Assembly: GCA_963693285.1 (NCBI GenBank)
Contig: OY848917.1
Location: forward strand, 4,144,618-4,208,617
Length of the DNA: 64,000 bases
Source: Xestospongia muta
Taxonomy: Eukaryota; Porifera; Demospongiae; Haplosclerida; Petrosiidae
Reading direction: 5' to 3'
Below the pieces are notes generated by a model. The model worked only from the letters and a program-made list of their open reading frames with translations, ran no database searches and was not told the origin of the DNA. Positions 10,094 through 22,200 of the stretch are shown in pieces. Positions within the stretch are counted from its first letter, which is position 1; each line of letters begins with the position of its first letter. The position numbers and the translations under genes were made by a program.

Positions 10094-13000
10094 ATGGACC
10101 CTACCACTCATGAACTGATTTGTAAACTTCATTCATCCTTAAGTACACTTGAAAAGAAGAAGGTGGCTGAATTGTTTGGGCCAGGTAATTTGTAATCGTG
10201 TAGTAAGCAGTCCATTCTACTGAAATCCTTCATTATTATCATTAGATTTCCTTGTACTGTGTAAAATTTATGACATCGTGTAGCAGATGATGACATAGAT
10301 TTCCTTTAATTACTGCAGGTTATCCCAATGAAGACTTGAGCGGTGATGCTTGTTTGAGAATAGTTGCTAAGTTCAGGAAATCTGCCAGGGGTAAACTTAA
10401 AGCTCAAAGTCTTTTGAAGCATTTCCATACTCACTTTACACTCTCTGAGAAAGATCAAATTAATATCTTAGGTAAGAATGACCTGGTAGATAAAACAAAA
10501 GCATTTCGGAAGTAGTTGTAGACTCAGTGTGCAAATGTGTTTGTAAGGTAATGAGATTTGTTTCCTGGATTAAATGTTTATCATCGTATCATTGAATGAG
10601 GTTATTCTCTGATTTTATTTCTGATGATATATTCTGGTGGACTAACTTCCTTTTGCATACATATAGATGAAACTATCTCAGAAAATGAATGTGCCATGAG
10701 ATTTTTGGATATTGTTAATATTAAAGCATCATTTCCTATTGGAGCGTTGTACTTAGCTTTACATGAATCCTCTAATGAGCAGTATGGACCTCCTACACAT
10801 CATCAATTAGCTTGTGAACTTAAAAGAATTGGTGAGTTCTGACATATGTAATGTACATGTAACTTAAATAATCAATAGTGTAATGTATTTAATAATTGTT
10901 TATGTCTTTGGAATGCTTTGTTAATATTCCTATTGATTTAAAAATGCAAAATAAAGACATTTGTTATATTAAATGTTTGGTTTGGTGATTTCATGTGTGT
11001 AGTATAGTAGACGTTACTTTGGTAATTGTTATTAATGTGCTTAAAATTAACTTGTAATATGTATGAGCATTTAATTGTCGAATGTATCACCTTTATTTCT
11101 AAAGTGAACTTTATAACATACTTTTAACATTTGATAGTTTTTTAGACAGAGGTGTGTCAACAAAAACCTATTAAAAGATGTAACAATTTTGTATTGAAAA
11201 GTCTTTTTATGTATAGATGTTTTTAATTGAATACACAGTTAAATACGTTTTTATTTTAAGATTTGGTTCAAAAGGTTTAAAATATAGTTGAATAACTCTT
11301 TCCTAAGTAGATATGTACCTTAAGTTAAGATTATAAATTGGCCCCTGTAAAATGGCTAATAATAACTGTTGTTTTGATGTGAATAATGGGGCTCACATTT
11401 TTTTCTTATTTTAAGGATAATCATTCATATGCTAGATATGTCATTGTGATTGTAACCATGTTAAGTATTGGTTTGTTGTCACTTAGTACAAGAAGAAAGT
11501 TCTCACATTTCATTGACGATGGTTGATTCCACAAAATCGTCTGATGGTATGGCTGAAAGTCAAGGTAAACTAATAGATACTTTCATTATTATATTATAAA
11601 AAATAAGGTGTTAGGTAATTTTAATATAATATTTGTTTTACTGACAGCTTTGCTTGGTATAATTGAGAGACTAAGAGGAATAATGGTGACTCCTGAACAG
11701 GCACAGTCTTTATCTGAGAAATGGGGAATTGATATAATAGTGGATACAGCAGAGCTCTCTCAGGTTTGTTGATTTTTAATGATAAGAGTACTGCTAAGTA
11801 TAAGAAGATATGGTTGCTGTTTTAATGACTTCATTACTTACATTCAAGTTAGCAAAGAAATGTCATTGTACCTTTTGCAGTCTTGTTCATTTTCTAAAGC
11901 AGTATTGTTCACTTTCTAAAGAAACTATAGTTTTAATACCTCTCTCAATACATGTTAATCTATGATTTACTTCAGTAACAATTGCCGTATATTTTTAATA
12001 GTTAAAATTGCTTTGTGACAGTATAAGTTGTGACCATTGTGTTAAAAATATTTCAGCTGTTACTGACTACTTAATGATATTTTGTCTTCAATCCCATTAC
12101 ATAAGATGTTAATTGTTGTAAATAATGTATGTGTATTTGTAATTGTTACAGTTTCAAATAGTTAATAATCTGTTAGTTTGTAGATATTTAGTTATAGAGA
12201 CTTTATTAACTGTTTATCATTGCTAGTTACCTTACATGGTAAATTCTTATTTTACAAATAAATACATGTTAAATGGGTGTGACTTAGAAGAGTTGCTAAA
12301 ATTAATCCATCCAAATGATTATAAATCTCTAAATTTAGTAGAAACAATCAATAGTATACCTAAGATATTCCTTTTATTCTTATATACTGGATACAACTAT
12401 TGTTACTAACATAAATGTTAAAGCCTTCTACATGTACTCTGATTCAGTGTGTGAAGTAGTCTCCAATAAAGGAAAAAATTTACTTGTGATGTCTAGTTTT
12501 ATTAAAACATGGTAGTTATAGAAGAAGTATATGTTGCTGTGTTAAACTTATTGCCACACCCATTAACCTATATGTGGTGTGGTGTAATTTCCTGTTAGAC
12601 ACACTGACACTACCATATTCTATATTGCTTGCACAATAGGGAGTGCTTTTCAAAGGAACTTGTCTGAATTTTGCTGTATATAGTTTGTGTTTGAGTAAAC
12701 ATGCTGACTCTAAAGAACCAATACTAAAAATCATATTAAAGATCAAGCAACAGAGTGTCATATAAAGAGTCCTTAACAGCATTCAATCAATCAAGTGCAT
12801 TTGTTAAAAATTTGTAATTAGATTTTATTTTATTTATATTTTCTCTGCTGATAAGATTGAGGAGAAGATCAAAGAGCCATGCTCATTACCTCAAAACTCT
12901 GTTGTTGTTGAATAATTGGGAGTTAGTTTTCCAGCAAAATGATACCTATAATATCCATTCATTATTGTGTTAACAAAAAATAGTAGCAATGAGGTAACCA

Positions 13001-16000
13001 TTTATGTTGTTGTTAACTTGAAATCTAATAGGTAATTGCTTACAAACTTACAAATGTTTTTATTAGTTATTAAATGTTTATTTTTACTTCTTTTTAGATT
13101 TGTTATCAATGGAAAACTAAGAGAGGAGTATGGTGTACAAAGCATGATTTGATAGAGGGCTTAGTTCTTACAAGAGGAGTAGGTCGGCATCTTGTTAATT
13201 TAAAAACAGCTGTGTATCCTCAACTAAAGCCTTTTCTTCAAGGACTGCAATATCAGTGGACTAATATAGCTGAATATATTGGGTTTGAAGAATTTGAAAT
13301 AAAGACAATCACTGAAGCAAATGAAGAGATTTCTGAACAATTGAACCGTTTTTTAGATCTTTGGAATATACCAGATTGTGGTGACAAAACGGTTATCATT
13401 CTTCAAAGACTAAAAATGGCAGCTGGAATACAAGATGTTGTTATAAAACCTGCTGCAAACAAGATAGGTTTGTTTTTAGCAATACTTATGGGAAATCAAT
13501 GATATTATTAAAACACTAGCATCACTGGACTGTAGTACAAAGTGAAGATTTAGTTGCAAATTTCTATTTTAGTCACAATCATATTGTGTATAATTGTGTC
13601 ATCATTTCTTGAAATTCATAGTCTCGTGTTTAATGCGCGTTAAATGCTGATCTTGTAATTCAGTATATCATGATTGCTCTGTATCTTATATACAATATAT
13701 AGGTATGTCTTCCCAGCTCAGTCTAGATCCTAGTATTGTTACTGTAATGTCCTCACCAAAGGCTCTCGACCCACCGTCTGCATCACTACCAGCTAGTTTG
13801 CCATCAGGCTCCCTATCAACAGGTTTTACAAGAATTCAACCTTCAAAAGGATTCCAGTCTCGCTTACGATTAACTATTATCCAACCAAAGCTGTTATCAG
13901 AATCATATGAGTCTTCATTTGATCCACAAATGCAGAGAAATGATGGATCAGGACTACCACCACCTTCAATCACAGAGGTTACAACTATTTATTATAGTAT
14001 TTTATTTAGCTTTTTTATTTGTAGGTTCTTCCAAGCACATCATTTTCAGACAAAGAAGGTTAGAGTAAATGTAGTTCTTTTTTAATGTTTGATTATTCTT
14101 GCATATATTTGTAGATCATTCAGAAATGTTATCTAATGACTTCAATGATCTTAGCAGTATTGCACCACCTTCCAAAGTTAAGGATGTATATCATCAACAA
14201 AACCTTGTTGACAGTAATAGTCCATCACATCCAGTTGTTACTAGTATAAAGTCTCTTCCATCAAAGCCATCACTACTTACATCACAAACTAAAGTAGAAA
14301 CCCAAGTTACTAACAAACTTGCTATACAGTTTCCTCCTATTGATGATAGCCAAACAGTTACTCCAAATGATGCCAAGGGACTTTCTAATTCACAATCAAT
14401 GACTACAAAAGTACAATTACCACAAGTAGCATCAGAGTCGGAATGGCCTTCACCGATACAGCAGTCTCAAATGACATTGCCTCCTGCTCTACCTTTACCA
14501 ACTTATCAAGCTAACCTACACTTCACAGCTCCTATTTCAACTACAAATCTAACATGGAGTGCCAATCCTCCTACATCCCATGCTTTAGTTATGTCAAGAT
14601 CATCTCGGTATGAGGTGCAAAGTGTTGAATCAGATAGTTCATATCCACAAAGCTTGCCACCACCTTTTACTTCACCAATAACGTCACAACCTCAGACTAG
14701 TGATGCTATGGTTGTGTGTCCTTCTTCATCCACTGTAATGAGTCAACAGGAACATTTAAGTGCTGCAGTTAATAGTGATCAAAGTGAGTGTTCCTTTAGT
14801 TGTTTTTCTGGTGTTAGTTTGTTTATTTTATAGTGAAAGATAGTAGTGTGATGATGCAAAGTGCTCATGGTCAAGAATCAACTCTTGAAGTTCCTAAATC
14901 AGTCTCGTCAATGTCTGAAAATGAAGTAACAAAATGCAACCAGAGTGACACAAAACCAACCGACACTCCAGTAATTCATCATTTTGGTCCTGTTGACCTT
15001 GTGCAATCACTGCTTGATACAAATGATATAGAAATATTTGAGACAGTTTTAAAAAGTCTTCAGAATGCTGTCTATGAAATTAATAAACCTGTTCCTCTTG
15101 AATTTTCACAGGTATATAGAGTTCTTGAAGCATTCACTATTTACATTTGTGTTTTAATCTATGCTAATATATTATAACCAAATCTATTTTGTCTTTTAGT
15201 AGTTCATTTTCTAAGTGAATTGTGGTTTGATGATAATATGAAGTTGTGTTTATTAAGTCAACTTTATAATACTGTAAAATTAAAAATTTATAGTTTTGTA
15301 GTGTCAGTCACTTGATTGTGAAATGAGTTCTTATGTTACTTGACATTTTAGACCACGACAAGTTACAGGTCCTATTAATTTTTATTTTTATTTTAGTCTG
15401 GTGAAGCACCATTACATTTGGCTATAGCAAAAGGATATGTCGAGAAAGTTGCTCTCCTCATTACTTATGGGGCAAATGTTAATCAAGTAGAAACATCAAA
15501 GGGTTACTCTCCTCTTCATATTGCATGTGAGACAGGAAACACTGAAGTAGTGAACCTGTTGATTAACAATGGAGCTAATATAAATCAAAATGATAAGGTT
15601 TGTGGAGTAGAATTTGTATAACACTGTTATGCTTTTTTCACAGTCCCTGAACACTCCACTAATTGTAGCATGTTTAAATACAAACCCAAGATGTGTTTCA
15701 ATGTTGATTAATTCTGGAGCTGATATAGAAGCTAGCAATAAAGATGGACTTGCTGCACTTGATGTAGCTGTGGTAGTTGACTCTTTGGACATAGTTCAGT
15801 TGTTGTTGAATAGTGATCCTCCAGCCAATGTACATCGTATTCGAGTGAGTTTCTTTGTATTATATTCTAATTTGATGGTTTTTTGTTTAGACATGTGTGT
15901 CTGATGGAAATGAGTACAGAATAACACCAATAGCTGATGCTGGTGCAAGAGGGCATCTTGAAATTTTCAAGATGTTAGAAGAAAAGGGAGCTGATATAAA

Positions 16001-19000
16001 CACAACAGGGCCAAAAAACAAGGTACTCGAGGTACACTGTTATATGTGCTGATGATGTTAATTACTTAAAATTTGAGAAGAATTATTGTAGGTAGTACAT
16101 TTATTCACTATATTTGTTCTTCATAGCTTCATATTTATAGTAAAAGTTTGCTAAACATGTTTAAAATTCTTACTGAAATATTTTTATAATTCTTGTGTAT
16201 TTCAATCTTTTAGATTCCTGATATCAAGTCAGGTTATATATCACCACTCCTATTGGCTTGTATGAAAAATCAAGTAGAAATTGTTCGTTACATAACCTCA
16301 AAAGGGAACTTTGATTCAAGCCTTCCATGTGTGAGTTCTTACACCACAACCCTTATATGTTATACCAAGCTCCATCCACTCGATTGTTAATGTGGTTATG
16401 GTTTATACATAATATTCATCACTTTCTGATGAAGGTATCAAGAATCTTAGGTGGTCATACAAGTTTGTTTTAGTTATATACGTGTGTCATTATAATTATT
16501 TATTCTGCTTCTTATTTCGTGCCACTTTCAAATGTTTCAACTAAATTTTATCTTCATACATATAGCAGTCAATGAACTGTATACTATGATTATTACAGGT
16601 ATGAGCATAGTGGATTAATCTTCTAGTACTTGTTAAAGAAGCAGATGCAGAAACTGGCATTAGTGTATCAGAAGGGATACTTTAGGACGGTTAAAAATTA
16701 TCATGATCATAGTTATGAAAGGTTATTCTGAGAGTATCTGAATGACACTTGGAGTGAACCCATAGTAAACAAAAGAACTTGAACAACTCACAAAAGAACA
16801 ATATTTATATTGATAATGGTTTATTTTCCCTTCTAATAAACAGTTGATGAATCACCTCATTAGAATGCACACAATAATGTTTGAGAACAAATGCTCACTT
16901 TAGTTAGAATTGCTGATATTAAATAAAAGAAACAGTGAGGATTGAGGATAATATAAATTATACTATTTGCTCAAAGCACTGGTACTTATGTAAGGATTGC
17001 TGGAAGTATAATATAAACTTCTTTATATACCTTTACATAATATTTATAGACATTGCATTATATGGATGTAGATTGCTGATCCTGTCATTGAAGCTCTAAA
17101 AGGTCGTCATTTTGTATGTGCTGAACTTATTTGGAAGAGATATGGAGGATTTGTAAGTATAACAAAACTACTGTATGTTACTATTGTTTGGTAATAGCAA
17201 CTGATGCTTGAAGACAGCACTGAATTTCATGAGTTGAATGAGGCTTTGAAAACTGTGGTAAGTAGTACATATAATAAATAGTGTTGGATGATATGTCTAA
17301 ACCTTTTGTATTACTTAGAATTTCATATGTCAGATCAGAATAACAGTTCATGTTAGCATACTTAAAGCAACCTTGCTTATGTTCATTGTTCCTAATACCC
17401 ATGACATGGGTTGTTGGACTAGGAGGGCTGCATGTTTAATTGTATTTTTTTGTAGCATTAAGAACACAAATTGTATTTGTACATGTTTTTGTGTTGAGGA
17501 GATTAATAATATTATCATACATGCATCATTGTTAAATGTACATTACTATATAGTCAATAAATATTTGATACATTCTAATTTTTGTGGTGTTTGTGGATAA
17601 TAAGCCAAATCATGAAAAATTAAATCATAAGTGAGTTTAGTCTACAATACAATGTGTGGATAGACATGCAGGAGAAGTACTTCCTGGTATGTTATGTATG
17701 GCCACAGGAGACTATTAAGTCTGTCTAGTTATGTCTTTTTCCAAGTATCCAAGGCTTAGTGATAATTTGCCAGATCTACATTCCAGTTTCTCACCTGCTT
17801 TGGGTACTCAAACTTTCTTATAAGTGTGGAACCATGTATGTGTTGTGAACACTTCAAGTTCAGCTAGCACTTATTAAGAATTAATAAACCACATCCCTAC
17901 AAAAGATATCACCCACAAATTATATGAAATAGTTTGTTTTTTGACCTATCCTAAAAATTAGGACCTTTGAAATTTATCAACTGCACTGTATGTAAATGTA
18001 TTACACATTTTGTCTGCAAATTTTGCTTCCAGACAATACTATGAGTCAAAACACATATATATTGTATTTTGAGTTTAAAATAACTTCTTTTAGAAAAACG
18101 ACTATGCTAACACAGAACATGAACCATATGCAGCTAAGGATGAAATGAAATTAAACCAAGAACTGGGACTTGATCCATCTAATGCTAATGGTTATAGTAA
18201 AAGAGAAAACATTCCGTTAACAGATGTTGATAGTGATATTGATGAGATGACTGCTCAGGAAGTCAACGATCTCTCCACATGTGAAGAAGCACCTGTGTCA
18301 GATGGAGGATATGGAGAAACACAGCTTAACATTTCCACTACCTCTCTTGGTTCTCAAAGGCATGGGACTACTGCTCAATCAGTTGTATTTGAGAATGATT
18401 TGATGAACAATTTGTCAGATGTTGATACTGTGTCTAGTCAGTCTCAAGCAAAAGCTACTTCTGCTGCAGCAACCACTCAATTAGCTTCATATACTATGAA
18501 TGACATAAACCCTCTGGATAGTAAACAGGAAGGAGGATCTGCAACTGATGCTACAACTGATGATGATCCATTTGCTCCAAGACCAAAGTCTCCTATTCCC
18601 TTTACGCATACAGATATATTGCCACCATCTGACACAGAAATGTCTATTGCACAGGCAGTGGTGAGTAGAATATATATATAAAGTGTGTTAGAGTTATACT
18701 AATGTTTAAATAAATATTAAATCGAATGTTTTTATTTTTCCTTTGCAGGACATATCAGGAAATTTAAGATCTTTTCAGACTAGTGCAATTGAAGTATTGC
18801 ATAATTTTGCACAATTTTTGATTCTTGCTTGTTTGCAGCGACACTCTGTGAGTATTCATTGTATGAATTGAAAGAAAAGTTAATCTATCATTGATGTTTT
18901 TAGGAAGAAGACATCATTTCTAGAGCGGAGGGTATTGGAGAACCTTCCCTTGTTCACTTTTTTTCAAGATACTTCCATGATTCTGCTGTACGTGTACCAT

Positions 19001-22000
19001 GAAATATCAATTTATTATCCTTTCAATGAATATTGTATACTAGGGAGCAGCACGAGGGAGTGAGTTTGTTGCTGAATTTATTAGAGGATTTCCATCACCA
19101 CTAAATTTTTTATTGTCAGCTCAACTATGTAGGAAAGTAAGTATGACAAATGGTTTGTTGGTTTAGATTACATGTTCGTGTGTGTATATGTGTGCACTTG
19201 TCTATTTTCTCATTATCTATTGCTGTTTATTCTACAGTTAAAGTGATGAACTATTAAGCATTTCCAGTTAATTAAGTTTTAAGTATTTGAATGATTCCTT
19301 GTAACATTACTAAGCAGTACCATATAGAAATGATGGTATTATATTTAACAATATTGTGTAAATTGTAGGAGGAGTTTGAAGGTGTTCTTCGTGACTTTGG
19401 TAACACAGAATTCCCTGAACAGTTGATGTTGGCTTTACATCAGTTTCCAGACTCAGATAATATCCCATGGAGTGGTATGTCGATTTAGTATGTGTGTTGT
19501 TGTAGCAAATAGAAGTACTTTAAATGTTTTAGAATAGGAAGTAAAATAGAAAGGCCTATTTATTATTATCAGTATATTAATAAAACTTCACTGAAAGATA
19601 ACACAAATGAGGTTATTTTGTATTCACATAGGTGCAGAACTTTTGAATGCTTTGTTTAGACAGACATTCTCTGTTGGAACACCGTTTCCTGCTCCAGCAA
19701 TGCAAATGAGAACTCGGCAAGAACATAGTAGAGAAACTCAACCATCAACATCTGCTGAACCTTCTTCCTTCCCTGGAGATGGTAAACACATATATAGATG
19801 TTACAGGTTATTATGTATTTTACTCTTTAGGTCATGTATTAGGGCGAAGAGAAGGCCCACCGTTAACCACTCCATCAACTTGTAAGAAAGTGCCAGTTTT
19901 TGTTACTACACAGTCCCCTCATCCTCAAGACAGTCTTTCTCGAGCTACTAAATCTGTTGAAATAGGTATAAAATGTTGTACTTACCAATGTATGTGTGAT
20001 CATTGGTTATAGACTCTGCATCAGGCGGAATGAACAATTTAGATGCTGCAGACGACGTAAGCTTTTCCCCACAAACTTCCACTGAACTGCAGAAATCTGT
20101 TAATGTAGGCTTTAGTAGTGTTCCTAATGAGACAGGTTTGTGTGTATGTAGATTCAGATAATTTAACTACTCTTACAGGTAACCTTGAAAATGTTCTGGG
20201 TCAACAACAAAGTGAACAACAGTCACTAACTGTCACATCAGTTCCAACTTCCTATGAGTCTTCCTCATTAGGAGTTCCCTCTCTGTCATCTTTACATCCT
20301 CTGACTTCATCTATGTTGATGACACCACCTTTGCTTTCATCTTCAACAAGATCTGTTGTCACTTTACCAAATCCATCTCTGCTGCAATCTGTGCCTATTT
20401 CTACTAGTCCCTCTCTTCCTTTTTCAACAGCACTTTCTATCCCAAACACAATGTCTGTGTCTTTTTTATCTGTAGCAGGTTCTTCTTCAACCTCTATACC
20501 TACTGCAATTTCTCATTTACCTTTAACAGCACCTGTAGTGACTCCAACAGTTATACCTTCAGTTCCAATTGTAGGTTCTGTGCCCTCTTCACCCAATATT
20601 TGTTCTGGCTCATCTCTTCTTTACCAATATCATACTACAACATCAATGATGCAGAGTGGGACAGTCGGTACATTTAGTCCAATTGCTTCTGTTACTAATC
20701 CAAAACCAACTAGTACTGAAACATCATATCAAACACGACTAAAAGCTATTCTTATCAGTAGTGATTCAGAGGCTGAAGAACCTGTGGTTAAAGGTAACAC
20801 TTTGTTCTCCTCTATATATGGTATTGAGCTTTATTTAGAAAACTCTGAAAGTACCTCTGGAAGTGATCACAAAGGCTATGATTTTACTCAAGGATCTCCT
20901 CCAGGAGTATTGAAGTCGACTGTAATAACGACAAGAACGATGGAGGTACATGCATACCAATCACCTCAATCTGGTAAGCAATTGCTATTACTATTCAATA
21001 AATTAACTCTGACTAAACGCATATATTAAGTATTCCTCATTATTATGATAGTCCACTTTAGTAATTACCATATGATATACTTGTAACTTTTTCATAGTGG
21101 CAGAGTTATACACTGATCATCATGAGATACCAGAAAAAACGAGAGTGAAAGATGGAATACCAAAAGAGCAGAACGAGTTAGAGTATGCTGTTTCAAAACC
21201 ATCAGTTGTAACAACAAGTAAAGTATCACCTAAAGTTTTACGTTCAAGACAAACTATGTCCAGTGAATTTGCAATGAAGGGAAAATTTGTTAGAACTGAC
21301 TTTGTGTCAAGAATTCCAAGAAGTCAGCACACTTCTCTGAAAGATCCATTGGTAAAACAAAAGCTTCCATCTTTACCTGGGGCTTCACCATCACCCCCTA
21401 TGAAGTCTAAGGTCAAACATAGTTTAAAACAGGCCATTAATACAAAAGACAAAACAGACATTAAAGTATCAAGTAAGCAAAAGCAATTAGTTCCAACTAG
21501 AGATAGAGATGGACTTTTAGAGTCAGGTTCCTCATTTCTGAAACTTGAGAGTGAGGCTATGGAAACACACACTGATCTAGACCATGTGATAACTGTGACA
21601 AAAGTTGGACAATTAAATTCTCATTCAGCATTTACAATGATATGTCAACTTAAAACTATCCTGCCAAATAAGAGAATTGACAATACAGAGAGTCTCTTTT
21701 CAACACTTTCCACCAAGCTACCAAATTGGAAGATGTTAGGACGATACTTGCTTTTGTCTGATGAAGACATTGAAACCATATCACGAATTGATTCGGACCA
21801 AGACAAGCAGGCATTTAATATGCTGAGACTTTGGAGTAATGTTAATAATAAAAATGCAACCTTCCTAAGCTTAGGTGAGGCGCTGTGCAGTTGTATGCAA
21901 GATCAACTTGTGGATGAGCTGAAACTATATTCAGAAGGTAATACTATATTACCAGTCATTGAAACTTCAAAAGAAAAGGACAAGTTAGTAAATGATTCAG

Positions 22001-22200
22001 ACTGTGATACTATTTCTGAAGTAAGTGAGGCCTCACTTGTAAAGTCAGAGGGGACATCAGCAAGTAATGTCATTAAGTCAGAAATTGCGTCAGATTTTAC
22101 AATAACAGGAACTGTAGACACTGTATTGACTATTCTTGAGTGTACACTTAAGTCTCAAACAAAAAGTTCAAAAGTAACAGTTTATGTGAAGTATGACTAA
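10094..22200 (+). CDS. Giant Death domain-ankyrin-Ser/Thr-rich-Death domain protein (2,076 aa, 27 exons)
   Basis: Exons: 10094-10184, 10319-10471, 10667-10831, 11487-11564, 11648-11763, 13098-13467, 13703-13977, 14025-14058, 14115-14783, 14834-15111, 15397-15597, 15644-15844, 15891-16022, 16214-16330, 17072-17152, 17198-17257, 18094-18660, 18749-18847, 18904-18987, 19044-19136, 19369-19474, 19632-19781, 19831-19965, 20013-20135, 20179-20793, 20839-20973, 21098-22200. All junctions are GT-AG and in frame (6,231 nt). Residues 1-200 are helical and unidentified. A Death domain lies at about 240-320 (exon 6), Ser/Thr/Pro-rich sequence at 325-740, ankyrin repeats at 744-960 (GYSPLHIACETGNTEVVNLL), an unidentified helical block at about 1197-1323, a second Ser/Thr/Pro-rich stretch at about 1340-1700, and a C-terminal Death domain at about 1890-1985. 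It is probably a scaffold in death-fold signalling. The order is unlike any family I can name. Confidence 0.83.

Noticed and set aside
20136..20151. A 16-nt GT...AG segment that would also restore frame in exon 24/25
   Set aside because: Far too short for splicing. A 43-nt intron (20136-20178) keeps the frame equally well and has a better acceptor.
20252..20449. Minus-strand frame opposite the Ser/Thr/Pro-rich exon 25
   Set aside because: Antisense shadow of a repetitive coding exon.
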